Numbered from the stretch's first letter, positions 45,870-55,716 are shown. The stretch: DNA of 64,000 bases from Ignavibacteriales bacterium (GCA_003599395.1 QZJX01000102.1:1-64000); one strand, 5' to 3'. The notes: generated from the sequence alone by a model not told the origin. Numbers and translations are program-made.

Positions 45870-46775
45870 TTAGAGCAATCTTGCATGCTTATCTGCGTGG
45901 TAGGAACTTCTAACGAGTGGTGATGATTCGACCGCTTTGAATCCTAATTCCATTCCGAAATCTTTGTATTCTTTGAATTCATCTAAAGTTACAAATCTGT
46001 CAACCGGTAAATGATTTTTGGTTGGCTGTAAGTATTGACCTATTGTCATTATATCACAACCGCTGTTGTAAAGGTCTTTCATCAATTCAAATACTTCTTC
46101 TTTCTTCTCACCTATTCCAACCATTATTCCGCTTTTAGTTCGTAATCCTTTTTCCTTAAACCATGTTATTAATTCCAAACTTCTGGAATATTTTGCTTGG
46201 GGACGAACAGCGTGGTACAATCGGTTTACCGTTTCTAAATTGTGATTCAAAATATCAGGCGGGTTTTGCATTATTATTTCAAACGCGTGCTTCTCCCCTT
46301 TGAAATCCGGTATTAATATTTCGATAGTAGTCTCAGGCATTTTTTCTCTAATCAATCGATTAGTTTCAGCAAAGATAGATGCACCGCCGTCTTTCAATTC
46401 ATCTCTGTTAACGGATGTAATAACAACATGTCTTAATTTTAATTGCTCGACAGATTCGGCGACTCTGCGTGGTTCATCTAAATCCAATTCGTTCGGCATT
46501 CCGAGTTTTACATTACAAAATCCACAACTTCGTGTGCATGTATCTCCAAGTATCATAAATGTTGCAGTACGTGCGTTCCAGCATTCGGCAATATTTGGGC
46601 ATCGTGCTTCTTCGCAGACTGTATTCAACTTTGAATTGCGTATCAAACTGTGAACATCTTTATAATTTTGTCCACTTGGTAATCTTACTTTTAACCACTC
46701 CGGTCTTTTACCTAAAGGAATTTGTTCTTTCTCTAAGGTTTCCGCATATTTTTTTTGATGTTGATTAATCTTCAT
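45870..46775 (-). CDS. lipA: Lipoyl synthase
   Basis: A 301-residue radical SAM enzyme that inserts two sulfurs into octanoyl groups on lipoyl domains. The auxiliary cluster is bound by Cys54, Cys59 and Cys65 (CEEARCPNIAEC) and the SAM cluster by Cys80, Cys84 and Cys87 (CTRSCGFC). The C-terminal SSYHADKH supplies the Ser ligand of the auxiliary cluster. It lies 130 bases downstream of the E2 gene, whose lipoyl domains are its substrate. Confidence 0.97.
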   Translation of the reverse strand: MKINQHQKKYAETLEKEQIPLGKRPEWLKVRLPSGQNYKDVHSLIRNSKLNTVCEEARCPNIAECWNARTATFMILGDTCTRSCGFCNVKLGMPNELDLDEPRRVAESVEQLKLRHVVITSVNRDELKDGGASIFAETNRLIREKMPETTIEILIPDFKGEKHAFEIIMQNPPDILNHNLETVNRLYHAVRPQAKYSRSLELITWFKEKGLRTKSGIMVGIGEKKEEVFELMKDLYNSGCDIMTIGQYLQPTKNHLPVDRFVTLDEFKEYKDFGMELGFKAVESSPLVRSSYHADKHARLL

Positions 46776-46788
46776 AAATTTCCTTTAC

Positions 46789-46880
46789 ATTCTTAATCTT
46801 AATACTACTTTTAATCTTACTCTTAATTGCTTTTCTAATTTTTAAATCAGATTAAGATTATGATTAAGAGCAAGAATAAG
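46789..46880. repeat. AATCTTA-rich inverted repeat between E2 and lipA
   Basis: The interval repeats ttaatctta/ttaatcttac on the left and gattaagattatgattaagag on the right, which are roughly reverse complements, so a long weak hairpin can form. It has no open frame. It may be a short mobile repeat or a low-complexity relic. Confidence 0.4.
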
Positions 46881-46905
46881 ACCACCGCTTGAAAAAAGTG
46901 TCATT

Positions 46906-48555
46906 TTAAAAAATAGTTGTATCAAAATTTTCTAAAGTATCTTTAATTGACTTTAAGAATTTACCGCCAAGCATTCCGTCAACTAATCTATGATCATGGC
47001 TTAGTGATAAATACATCATCGGTTTTATTGCAATCGTATCAGTGCCGTCAACTTCAACAACGACAGGTTTTTTAGTTACCGATCCAATTCCTAAAATTCC
47101 GACTTCAGGTTGATTAATAATAGGTGTCCCAAATAATGAACCGAACACTCCATAATTCGTAATAGTAAATGTTCCATTCATGATATCATCCGGAGTTAAT
47201 TTTTTTGTTCGCGATTTTTCACTTAATTCCATAATAGATTTTGTGAGTCCACGAATATTTTTTTCGTCCGCTTTTTTAATATTCGGGACAATTAGTCCAT
47301 TTGGTTCTACTGCAACTGCGATACCAAGATTTATATACTTTTTAACTGCAATGTTATTCCCATCGATTGATGCATTCAAAAACGGATATTCTTTCAAAGC
47401 TTTAATGACCGCATAAGATATGAAAGGCATATAAGTTAATTTTATTCTTTCGCTTTCTAAAAACTTCTGCTTATTCTTTTGAATAAAATTATGCACTTTG
47501 GTCATATCCGTTTCAATTACTGCCGTGACGTGAACCGACGTATCTCGACTGTTAACCATGTGATACATAATTCTTTGACGAATATTATCCATCGGTATCA
47601 ATTCAACACCTTCACCGGCTTCCCAGGTTGGTTGTGCAGTTTCTTTTGGAACTGATGGTTTTTGACTAGTGGTTGTTTGCTGAGATTGTTGAGGTTTCTT
47701 AGGTGCAGAAGTCTTTCCGCTTTTTCTATCTTCAATATATTTTAGTATATCATTCTTAGAAACACGTCCGTTTATTCCGGTTCCTTCGATAGTTTCTAAT
47801 TCATCATAGGAAACGTTTTCGGTGTTGGCAATTTTCATAACTAACGGTGAATAAAATCTATCCGAAGAAGATGTATCTACTTTTTGTTCAGATTGTTTTT
47901 CTCGTGTTTCGGTCTTTGTTTCTTCATCAACTTTTTCTTCTTTAGCTTTTTCTGGTTTGGAACTACTTGAAATACTTTCTTTCTTTCTTGCAATTCCCGA
48001 ACCTGATGATACTCTTGCAACTGTTTGTCCGACTTCAACAGTTTCATTTTCCCCGGTTATGATTTCAACCAGAGTTCCTTCAACCGGTGAAGGGACTTCC
48101 GTATCAACTTTATCTGTGCTTATTTCAAATAGTATTTCATCTCTCTCAACTTTATCACCTTCTTTTTTATGCCACTTGATAATTGTTCCTTCCATAACGG
48201 ATTCACCCATTTTGGGCATTGGTATATCAACTAACTCACCGCCAACTTGAGTGGTTGAAGGTTCCTCTTTTGCTTTTGTCTCTTCTTCTCTTTTCGAATC
48301 TTCAACTGCAGCTTCGCCATTTGTCTCGATAACTGCAACAACCGCTCCTACTTCAACTGTTTCGTTTTCAAAAGCTTTTATGTCGGATAAAATTCCGTTT
48401 TCGGGACTTGGAATTTCAGTATCAACTTTATCGGTACTTATCTCAAAAATAATTTCATCCTTTTCAACTTTATCGCCTTTTTTCTTATGCCATTTAATAA
48501 TTGTTCCTTCGTTAACACTTTCGCCCATTTTTGGCATTACAACATCAACTTTCAT
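46906..48555 (-). CDS. 2-oxoacid dehydrogenase E2 (dihydrolipoyl acyltransferase), two lipoyl domains
   Basis: The 549-residue protein has two lipoyl domains (about residues 2-75 and 112-186), each with the lipoylation Lys in EISTDKVDTE(I/V)PSP. A peripheral-subunit-binding domain follows at about 232-272 (SPLVMKIANTENVSYDELETIEGTGINGRVSKNDIL), then a catalytic domain ending with the active-site SHDHRLVDG. Flexible Ala/Glu/Lys/Ser linkers join the domains. E2 forms the core of the complex and moves the acyl group to CoA. With the fused E1 next door it resembles branched-chain or mixed 2-oxoacid dehydrogenases more than the PDH of E. coli. Substrate remains uncertain. Confidence 0.93.
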   Translation of the reverse strand: MKVDVVMPKMGESVNEGTIIKWHKKKGDKVEKDEIIFEISTDKVDTEIPSPENGILSDIKAFENETVEVGAVVAVIETNGEAAVEDSKREEETKAKEEPSTTQVGGELVDIPMPKMGESVMEGTIIKWHKKEGDKVERDEILFEISTDKVDTEVPSPVEGTLVEIITGENETVEVGQTVARVSSGSGIARKKESISSSSKPEKAKEEKVDEETKTETREKQSEQKVDTSSSDRFYSPLVMKIANTENVSYDELETIEGTGINGRVSKNDILKYIEDRKSGKTSAPKKPQQSQQTTTSQKPSVPKETAQPTWEAGEGVELIPMDNIRQRIMYHMVNSRDTSVHVTAVIETDMTKVHNFIQKNKQKFLESERIKLTYMPFISYAVIKALKEYPFLNASIDGNNIAVKKYINLGIAVAVEPNGLIVPNIKKADEKNIRGLTKSIMELSEKSRTKKLTPDDIMNGTFTITNYGVFGSLFGTPIINQPEVGILGIGSVTKKPVVVEVDGTDTIAIKPMMYLSLSHDHRLVDGMLGGKFLKSIKDTLENFDTTIF

Positions 48556-48579
48556 TTTATTTTCCTTTTGAGTTCAGTT

Positions 48580-50688
48580 TTAATAACGAATTATATTTCT
48601 GATTGATTCAACAATATTATTTCTTGTAGGAAGTATATAACTTTCAAGATTTGGATGATAAGGAATCGGTGTATCTTTTGCACCAACTCTCATAATCGGT
48701 CCATCTAAACTTTCAAAACAATTTGCGGAAATTCTAGCAGCAATTTCGGCACCAAATCCGGAGGTAAGTGTATCTTCATGCATGATAATTGCTTTACCGG
48801 TTTTTCGTACCGATTTGTAAATAGTTTCTTCATCGAGCGGATGAATAGTTCTGATGTCAATTACTTCAATTGAACAACCTTCTTCCTCTTCAACTTTTTT
48901 TACCGCAAACTTAGCTTCATGAACGATTGCGCCCCATGTGATAATTGTTAAGTCAGTTCCTTCTTTTACAACATTAGCTTTACCAAAAGGCAATAAATAT
49001 TCTGCTGAAGGTTCAGGTGCGGTTGAGTGACTCTGTCTATATAATCCTTTGTGTTCCAAGAAGAGTACCGGGTCATTCAATCGTAATGCAGTTTTTAATA
49101 ATCCTTTTGCATCAGCTGCATTTGAAGGATAAGCAATTAATATTCCGGGCATATGTGAGAAAAATCCTTCAATATTCTGACTATGATAAAGTCCGCCATG
49201 AATATAACCACCGACGGCAACTCTTGTAACAACCGGAGCTTCAAACAAATTATTTGAACGATATCTATACATTACAAGTTCATCACGCATCTGCATGAAT
49301 GCAGGCCAAATGTAATCGCCGAATTGAATTTCAACACAAGGTTTTAATCCCGTTAAAGCCATACCAATCGCAACACCCATAATGCTTGCTTCGGCAAGAG
49401 GCGAATTAAAAACACGATCGTTACCAAATTGAGTCGATAATCCTTTTGTTGCAGTAAATACTCCACCTTTTCCATCAGCGACATCTTCACCAAACACATA
49501 AATTTTTTCGTTTCGCTCCATTTCTTCACGAAGTGCATGATTAATAGCATCAACCATTACAGCCGGTTTACCATCGAGTTTACCTTTTTCATATTCAAGT
49601 TTATCACGTTTGCCGCTTTCATCTAATACATATTTAATAGCTGATTCCGGTTCGGGATCAGATTGATTTAATGCCCAATCGGCAGCTTCATCAATGTGAT
49701 TTTTAATTTCTTTTTGGAATTCTTTATACGCTAATTCAGTAAGGATTCCCTTCTCAATTAATTTATTAGCGAACTGTTCAATAGGATCTTTTTTGAGATC
49801 TTCTTCAAGCGAATCTTGTGGTCTATATTTTTTTTGATCATCAGAAGATGAATGAGAAAGAAGTCTAACAACATGAGCTTCAATTAAAGCAGGTCCTTTT
49901 CCTTGTCTCGCATACTTAAATGCGGATTGAGCTGCAGCATTCACTTTGAAAAAATCAGTTCCATCAACTTCCATTCGCAATAAATTTTCGTGACCTTTCA
50001 TCATCTCTGCAACTGAGTTATTTCTTCCTGAATTCTGACCTTGTACAGGAACAGAAATTGCCCATTTATTATTTTGAATTACAAATACAACCGGAAGTTT
50101 TTCACGAGCCGCCCAATTGACTGCTTCATAGAATTCACCTTCACTCGTTGTACCTTCGCCGGCACTTACATAAACTACTGTATCATCACCTTTTTTTCTT
50201 CCGGCTAAAGCAGCACCGACAGCTTGTAAGAATTGAGTACCGGTAGGACTTGATTGCGTTGGTACATTAAACTCCTTTGATGCCCAATGACAAGGCATTT
50301 GTCTACCACCGGTCATTGGATCATCGGCTTTACCCATTTGGGCGAGGAACACATCTTCAATTTTTGTCCCAAGTGCTAACATAAATGCCATGTCTCGATA
50401 ATAAGGGAATGCCCAATCTTTTTTAGGTTTCATTGCGAGTCCGAATGCAACTTGAGTTGCTTCATGACCAGAACCGGCAATGTGGAAAAAGACTTTACCT
50501 TGTTTGAGAAGATTCATAATTTTATTATCCATTTGACGTCCGAGCGACATCAAACGAAGAATATTCATTAATTCTTCTTTAGTCATTCCCCCAAAGTGAT
50601 CTATCTTACCGGTAGGAGCTTTGCCATTTTTTTTATTGGAAGTATTTTGTTCTTCCGTTATTATTTCTTCTTTATTCTCTTTTGCCAT
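48580..50688 (-). CDS. 2-oxoacid dehydrogenase E1, alpha and beta parts fused
   Basis: The 702-residue protein joins the alpha component (about residues 35-350) and the beta component (about 375-702), which are separate genes in many bacteria. The alpha part has HIAGSGHEATQVA near residue 68, YYRD near 95 and the TPP motif GEGTTSEGEFYEAVNWAAREKLPVVFVIQNN at about 180-210. The beta part begins MVDAINHALREEMERNEKIYVFGEDVADGKGGVF and includes FNSPLAEASIMGVAIGMAL. The order and SHSSSDDQKKYR phosphorylation-loop-like segment resemble branched-chain E1. It decarboxylates a 2-oxoacid and loads the lipoyl arm of E2, encoded 24 bases downstream. Confidence 0.93.
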   Translation of the reverse strand: MAKENKEEIITEEQNTSNKKNGKAPTGKIDHFGGMTKEELMNILRLMSLGRQMDNKIMNLLKQGKVFFHIAGSGHEATQVAFGLAMKPKKDWAFPYYRDMAFMLALGTKIEDVFLAQMGKADDPMTGGRQMPCHWASKEFNVPTQSSPTGTQFLQAVGAALAGRKKGDDTVVYVSAGEGTTSEGEFYEAVNWAAREKLPVVFVIQNNKWAISVPVQGQNSGRNNSVAEMMKGHENLLRMEVDGTDFFKVNAAAQSAFKYARQGKGPALIEAHVVRLLSHSSSDDQKKYRPQDSLEEDLKKDPIEQFANKLIEKGILTELAYKEFQKEIKNHIDEAADWALNQSDPEPESAIKYVLDESGKRDKLEYEKGKLDGKPAVMVDAINHALREEMERNEKIYVFGEDVADGKGGVFTATKGLSTQFGNDRVFNSPLAEASIMGVAIGMALTGLKPCVEIQFGDYIWPAFMQMRDELVMYRYRSNNLFEAPVVTRVAVGGYIHGGLYHSQNIEGFFSHMPGILIAYPSNAADAKGLLKTALRLNDPVLFLEHKGLYRQSHSTAPEPSAEYLLPFGKANVVKEGTDLTIITWGAIVHEAKFAVKKVEEEEGCSIEVIDIRTIHPLDEETIYKSVRKTGKAIIMHEDTLTSGFGAEIAARISANCFESLDGPIMRVGAKDTPIPYHPNLESYILPTRNNIVESIRNIIRY

Positions 50689-50709
50689 TAGAAAATCCTT
50701 TATCTAATT

Positions 50710-51408
50710 TCAATTTACTTTTTCAAATGAATCTTTTAAAACAACCTTATAAGTATCATAACTAAATGCATGTTTAAACTTTTCTACTAATTTCTCTTTC
50801 ACTTCATTTATACCTACTTCTTTACCGAGTTCATGTTGTAACGATGTTACTTTTTTATTCGTAATACCGCAAGGAATAATTCCATTAAATAAATTCAAAT
50901 CCGTATTTATATTAAATGCAAAGCCATGCATAGTTACCCATCGTGAAACTTTAATACCGATTGCCGCAATTTTACGATCTTCAATCCAGACCCCGGTTAG
51001 ACCATCAATTCTTCCGGTTTGAAGTCCATAATCCGAGCAAACATCAATAATAATTTGCTCTAAGTTACGAAGGTAAAGATGAGTATCTTCTTTCCATTCA
51101 CTTAATTTTATTATGGGATAACCAACAATTTGTCCCGGACCGTGATAAGTTATGTCACCTCCACGATCAATATCGTATACCTTAATGCCATACTTATTTA
51201 AGAAAGCCTCATTGCTTATTAAATTTTTCTTATCCGCTGTTTTACCAAGAGTATAAGTATGAGGATGTTCTAACAAAAAAAATGTATCGTTTATTTCATC
51301 GGTAGTTCTTAATTTAAATATCTCTTTCTGCAAATCCCATGCTTTATCGTAATCAATGAAATCAAGATCAATATAATCAAAAGTTCTATATGTGGATTGC
51401 TTCGCCAT
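50710..51408 (-). CDS. lipB: Octanoyltransferase
   Basis: A 232-residue protein that transfers octanoyl from acyl-carrier protein to lipoyl domains. The marks are RGGDITYHGPGQIVGYPII near residue 79 and the catalytic pair Cys and Lys in PCGITNKKVTSL near residue 175. It overlaps the end of lpdA by 23 bases and precedes E1 by 21 bases, which places cofactor attachment and complex in one operon. Confidence 0.96.
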   Translation of the reverse strand: MAKQSTYRTFDYIDLDFIDYDKAWDLQKEIFKLRTTDEINDTFFLLEHPHTYTLGKTADKKNLISNEAFLNKYGIKVYDIDRGGDITYHGPGQIVGYPIIKLSEWKEDTHLYLRNLEQIIIDVCSDYGLQTGRIDGLTGVWIEDRKIAAIGIKVSRWVTMHGFAFNINTDLNLFNGIIPCGITNKKVTSLQHELGKEVGINEVKEKLVEKFKHAFSYDTYKVVLKDSFEKVN

Positions 51409-52789
51409 AAGCTTGTCCTGCAGCTTCCATCACCATCTCGGATAATGTTGGATGAGCGTGTACCGTTCCTAATATTGTTTCGTAAGTTGCTTCAAGTGAT
51501 TTAGCAATTCCAATCTCAGCAATTAATTCAGTTGCTTCCGCACCGATAATATGAGCACCTAATATTTCTCCGTATTTAGAATCAAAAATAATTTTAACAA
51601 ATCCCTCGCGTTCACCAATTGCACCTGCTTTACCACTTGCAGAGTAAGGGAATTTACCAACCTTGTATTCGTATCCTTTTTCTTTTGCTTTAGCTTCGGT
51701 TAATCCGATACTTGCAACTTGAGGTTGACAATAAGTACATCCAGGTATTGAGTTGTAATCAATGGAGCCGTGATTTATGCCATGAATTTTTTCTATACAA
51801 TGAACACCTTCGTGTGAAGCGACATGAGCAAGCCATGGAGCACCGATAACATCGCCAATAGCATAAACTCCATCGATATTGGTTTTGTAAGTATGCTTAT
51901 CTACTTTTATATGGCCCTTTTCAATTTCTACACCTATCTCTTCCAATCCGATTCCTTCAACGTTTCCTTGAACACCAATGGCGCTAAGAACTTTCTCGGC
52001 TTTCAGTTCTTCCTTTTTCCCATTCTTTTCAATTGTTACAACAACACTTTTACCTTTAGTTTCAGCTTTTTCTACTTTTGTTCCAGTATGAATTTTTATA
52101 CCACGTTTTTTGAAACTTCGAGCTAAAGTGTCGGACACTTCTTTATCCTCAATTGGTAAAATGTTATCCATCATTTCAATAATAGTTACTTCAGTACCAA
52201 GCACATTGTAGAAATACGCAAACTCAACACCGATTGCACCAGCACCAATTACTACTAGATCTTTTGGTTGTTTATCTAAACTCATTGCTTCGGTACTAGT
52301 AATAATATTTTTATGATCGATTGGAATTGCATCTATTGAACGTGGTCTTGCGCCGGTTGCAACGATGATATGTTTACCTTCAACTTCCTCAATCTTTTTT
52401 TTATTTGAATCAAGAACTTCTAATTTATTTTTTGAAATGAATTTTCCGAATCCTTGAATGTGATCAATTTTATTTTTTTTAATCAAGAATTGAACACCTT
52501 TTACAATTTTTTCAGAAACTCCCCGGCTTCTTTGGATAATTTTTGCGAAATCGAATTTTAAGTCGGTAAATGATAGTCCATATTCATCAGAATGATTCTT
52601 TGCCAAATCATACAGCTCCGCATTTTTTAGCAGTGATTTCGTTGGGATACAACCCCAATTCAGACAAACACCGCCTAAATTATCTTTTTCAATAATAGCA
52701 GTTTTGTACCCAAGTTGAGCGGCTCTAATTGCGGCAACATATCCGCCGGGTCCACCGCCTAAAACTACAATATCATAACTTTTACTCAT
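51386..52789 (-). CDS. lpdA: Dihydrolipoyl dehydrogenase (E3)
   Basis: A 467-residue flavoenzyme that reoxidises dihydrolipoamide with NAD+. The FAD motif VVLGGGPGGYVAAIRAAQLG is at the start, the redox disulfide is GGVCLNWGCIPTKSL near residue 40, the NAD motif VVIGAGAIGVEFA is near 176, and the active-site His is in HAHPTLSE near 447. I chose the ATG at 52789 because MSKSYDIVVLGGG is the usual family start and an AAGGAA site precedes it; a longer frame from 52816 adds nine residues that overlap this site. It is first in the lpdA-lipB-E1-E2-lipA run. Confidence 0.96.
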   Translation of the reverse strand: MSKSYDIVVLGGGPGGYVAAIRAAQLGYKTAIIEKDNLGGVCLNWGCIPTKSLLKNAELYDLAKNHSDEYGLSFTDLKFDFAKIIQRSRGVSEKIVKGVQFLIKKNKIDHIQGFGKFISKNKLEVLDSNKKKIEEVEGKHIIVATGARPRSIDAIPIDHKNIITSTEAMSLDKQPKDLVVIGAGAIGVEFAYFYNVLGTEVTIIEMMDNILPIEDKEVSDTLARSFKKRGIKIHTGTKVEKAETKGKSVVVTIEKNGKKEELKAEKVLSAIGVQGNVEGIGLEEIGVEIEKGHIKVDKHTYKTNIDGVYAIGDVIGAPWLAHVASHEGVHCIEKIHGINHGSIDYNSIPGCTYCQPQVASIGLTEAKAKEKGYEYKVGKFPYSASGKAGAIGEREGFVKIIFDSKYGEILGAHIIGAEATELIAEIGIAKSLEATYETILGTVHAHPTLSEMVMEAAGQAYGEAIHI

Positions 52790-53002
52790 GAATTTTTGTT
52801 CCTTTCGATTGCCCAAAACGATTAGATGAAGATTTTAAATATAGTGAAGATACCACTCAAAATAAAACAATGAATCTGATTATAAAGTGTCAAATTCGAC
52901 CGTTTTATTCGATTTTACGATTTATAGTTTGTTGAGAATTTGTATTGAATTGATAACCATAGAGCTAAGCTTTAGTTATTATGACTATTGCATGAATAAT
53001 AT

Positions 53003-53719
53003 CTATACGTGATCGAGCAGCATAAAATCATTTTTTTTGTATGAACCTTTTAATAGCATGTTTTTTCCTTCGTAATTACAAATTTTATTAAGCGGACAGA
53101 TTCCACAACTTGGATTTTTCGGTTTACATATTTCTCTTCCTAATCGAATAAGATTTGTGTGAAATGAATGAGCAATTTTCGGCGGGAAATCCTTATTTAA
53201 TTGTTCAAAAGTTTTGTCGGGAGTTTTTGCCGAGACAATGCCAATCCTATTTACCGTTCGATGCACATGTGTATCAACAGGGCAAATATTTCTATCCATC
53301 GCAAAAAGTAAAACACAACTAGCGGTTTTAACTCCAACTCCGTTATAACTTGTTAATTCTTCAATTGCTTTATGTTCGCTTATATCTTTAAGATATTCCA
53401 AAGAAATTTTATTTTCCTTTTTAACTATTTCACTTAAGAAATTTTTTATAGCATGAGATTTTTGCTTTCCTAATCCCGCAATTTTTATAACAGATTCAAT
53501 TGAAATCCTTTTTGCTCTGGCTGCTTCTTCCCATGTCGGATATTTTTGTTTTAATTTTTGAAAAGCTTTGTACGAATTATTATCATTTGTATTCTGGGAG
53601 AGAATCGTGGCTATCAGCATATCAACAGGATTCGGCAGTTTTGATGCACGTTTTGGAATTCCAAAATGTTTTACCAGAAGTGCATCTACTTTTTTAATTA
53701 GTTTATTTTTTTCATTCAT
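53003..53719 (-). CDS. nth: Endonuclease III-like DNA glycosylase
   Basis: A 238-residue base-excision repair enzyme removing oxidised pyrimidines. The helix-hairpin-helix GVGVKTAS near residue 122 includes the catalytic Lys, and the active Asp follows in CPVDTHVHR near residue 139. The 4Fe-4S cluster motif C-x6-C-x2-C-x5-C is at the end (CKPKNPSCGICPLNKIC). The N-terminal extension and C-terminal tail are slightly longer than in E. coli Nth. Confidence 0.92.
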   Translation of the reverse strand: MNEKNKLIKKVDALLVKHFGIPKRASKLPNPVDMLIATILSQNTNDNNSYKAFQKLKQKYPTWEEAARAKRISIESVIKIAGLGKQKSHAIKNFLSEIVKKENKISLEYLKDISEHKAIEELTSYNGVGVKTASCVLLFAMDRNICPVDTHVHRTVNRIGIVSAKTPDKTFEQLNKDFPPKIAHSFHTNLIRLGREICKPKNPSCGICPLNKICNYEGKNMLLKGSYKKNDFMLLDHV

Positions 53720-53804
53720 AAGTAAGTAGATTTTTGTTATTCATTAAGATAATTGATACAATCAATAAGACCAACTTCTTTTAAACTAAAGTCCATTTGT
53801 GTTA

Positions 53805-53812
53805 TCTTTGTT
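53805..53812 (+). promoter_or_regulatory. Bacteroidota-type -7 element upstream of the phosphohexomutase gene
   Basis: TATCTTTG fits TAnnTTTG exactly and lies 24 bases before the ATG. A clear -33 TTG is not visible at the expected distance. Confidence 0.4.
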
Positions 53813-53836
53813 CAATTAAAATAATATTATGGAGTA

Positions 53837-55192
53837 ATGATGCCGACATTGATGGTTAGTGTATCCGGAATACGAGGAATTGTTGGTGATGGATTAGATC
53901 CCGAAACAATTGTAAAATATACTCAAGCATATGCCGATTTTTGCGGAAGAGGAAAAATTGTAATTGGTTCCGATGGCAGAATCACCGGAACAATGGTAAA
54001 GAATTTAATTGTCGGTACACTTTTAGCAAAAGGGAATGATGTTGTTGATATTGGCATTACTCCTACTCCTACAGTTTTATATAACGTAAAAAAACTTAAT
54101 TGTATTGGCGGAATTCAAATATCCGCGAGTCATAATCCGAATGAATGGAATGCACTAAAACTATTAAATAGTGAAGGCGAGTTTATGACTCCCGAACAAA
54201 ATAAAGAGATGTTACATTTGTTAGAAAAGCCCGGTAAGCTAGCTAGTTGGAATGAATTAGGAAAACTTACAGTTTCTGATGAAGCATTAAAAAATCATTT
54301 AGAAGATGTACTTATATCAAAGTATATAGATGTTGATGCAATTCGCAAAAGAAAATTTAAAGTGTTACTCGATTGTGTAAATGGTGCAGGAAGTTATATA
54401 ATGCCGCAGTTATTGGAAGAACTTGGTTGTGATATTGTAAAACTAAACTGCGATAAAAGTGGCATATTTCCTCGACTCCCAGAACCAATTCCCGAAAATT
54501 TAACCGAAACTTTGCAAGCCGTAAAAGAAAGTAATTCAGATATTGGAATTGTCGTTGATCCGGATGTTGACAGGCTTGTTTTAATAACAGAAAATGGTGA
54601 GCCGTTTATTGAAGAAAATACAATCACTCAAGCAGTAAAATTTGTTTTAGGAAAAGCTAAAGGTGATGTAGTTATTAATCTATCGACAACTCGCGCTGTT
54701 GACGATATTGCAAATCAATTTGCTGTGAAAGTTCATCGTTCAGCTGTTGGTGAAGCTAATGTTGTTAAAAGGATGAAGGAAGTCAATGCAATTATCGGAG
54801 GTGAAGGAAGCGGTGGTGTAATTTTACCCGAGTTACATTATGGAAGAGATGCATTAATCGGAACTGTTCTCACTCTCCAACATTTATTAGAATTCGGCGG
54901 AAGTATGAGCGAGTTGAAAAATGGTCTACCTCAGTATTACATTGTAAAAGGAAAAGTCGAGACAGGCAACAGGAAACCGGATGAGATTGTTGACAAGTTA
55001 ATTGATATATATAAAGAAGACAATATTAACACAGAAGACGGATTAAGAATAGATTTCGAAGATCATTGGGTGCATTTCCGTAAATCAAATACGGAACCAA
55101 TTATCAGATGTATAGTTGAAGCAAATACTGAAGTTAAAGCGAAAGAGTTAATGAAAAATTATTTTAATGTTTTGAGTGAGTTGATGAATTAG
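53837..55192 (+). CDS. glmM: Phosphoglucosamine mutase / phosphohexomutase
   Basis: A 451-residue alpha-D-phosphohexomutase. The phosphoserine loop is QISASHNPNEWNA near residue 96, the Mg2+ loop DPDVDRL near residue 239, the sugar-binding GEGSGGV near residue 322 and the phosphate-binding FRKSNTEPIIR near residue 415. GlmM interconverts glucosamine 6- and 1-phosphate for peptidoglycan; family members acting on mannose or glucose phosphates look similar, so the symbol is the most likely rather than certain. Start: two adjacent ATG codons at 53837 and 53840; GGAG at 53831-53834 is close to both. Confidence 0.85.
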   Translation: MMPTLMVSVSGIRGIVGDGLDPETIVKYTQAYADFCGRGKIVIGSDGRITGTMVKNLIVGTLLAKGNDVVDIGITPTPTVLYNVKKLNCIGGIQISASHNPNEWNALKLLNSEGEFMTPEQNKEMLHLLEKPGKLASWNELGKLTVSDEALKNHLEDVLISKYIDVDAIRKRKFKVLLDCVNGAGSYIMPQLLEELGCDIVKLNCDKSGIFPRLPEPIPENLTETLQAVKESNSDIGIVVDPDVDRLVLITENGEPFIEENTITQAVKFVLGKAKGDVVINLSTTRAVDDIANQFAVKVHRSAVGEANVVKRMKEVNAIIGGEGSGGVILPELHYGRDALIGTVLTLQHLLEFGGSMSELKNGLPQYYIVKGKVETGNRKPDEIVDKLIDIYKEDNINTEDGLRIDFEDHWVHFRKSNTEPIIRCIVEANTEVKAKELMKNYFNVLSELMN

Positions 55193-55204
55193 ATAGACTC
55201 TCTT

Positions 55205-55284
55205 TTAACCACAACGTTCACCAAGGAGGCACGAAGTTCACTAAGTTTTATTCTTGCACCTTCTTTGTGTCCATTGTTGTTTTG
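55205..55284. repeat. 80-bp repeat, copy 1, flanking the GxxExxY gene
   Basis: This copy matches 55717-55796 at about 70 of 80 positions in the same orientation. Its start (aaccacaacgttcacc) and end (tttgtgtccattgttgtttt) are roughly reverse complementary, so each copy can fold on itself. Confidence 0.85.
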
Positions 55285-55292
55285 ATTTAAGT

Positions 55293-55673
55293 CTACAATG
55301 TCCCGTTAATTACTCTTCGGACACCATTTTTTAATAAAACAACGTTAAAATTGATTAACATACCAAGTTTACTTTCGCTTAATCGAAGATAAGTCAATAT
55401 TTGGGCTAAATGAACATCATTTAAGGCATCAACTGACTTAATTTCGACAACAAATTTATCTTCAATAAATAAGTCTATTCTGTACCCTACATCAAGGTGG
55501 ACATCTTCGTATTTTAAAGGCAGCGGTTTTTGCTTTTCGACTTTTAGATTATACTTTCTTAACTCGTATGCAAAACATTCTTCATAAGCACTTTCTAATA
55601 AACCTGGACCGAGAACTTTATGAACCTTTAAAGCAGCATCAAAAACAATCTTTGCAATTTCATTTTCATGCAT
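55293..55673 (-). CDS. GxxExxY protein (PD-(D/E)XK nuclease-like)
   Basis: A 126-residue protein with the name-giving motif G-L-L-E-S-A-Y near residue 23, then the restriction-endonuclease-like core: YRIDLFIEDKFVVEIKSVDAL at about residues 65-85 (Asp, Glu-x-Lys) and QILTYLRLSESKLGMLINF near 91. The family is widespread in environmental bacteria; function is unknown, a nuclease or repair role being suggested by the fold. Two 80-bp direct repeats flank the gene within 9 bases on one side and 45 on the other, suggesting it moves as a unit. Confidence 0.9.
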   Translation of the reverse strand: MHENEIAKIVFDAALKVHKVLGPGLLESAYEECFAYELRKYNLKVEKQKPLPLKYEDVHLDVGYRIDLFIEDKFVVEIKSVDALNDVHLAQILTYLRLSESKLGMLINFNVVLLKNGVRRVINGTL

Positions 55674-55716
55674 TATATACCTTGTATGTTTATTGTAAGA
55701 TTGATTTTACTTTTTC

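Noticed and set aside
51386-51408. Overlap of lpdA and lipB as sign of a frameshift or wrong start
   Set aside because: Both proteins have complete family ends and starts; a 23-base overlap in different frames is acceptable coupling.
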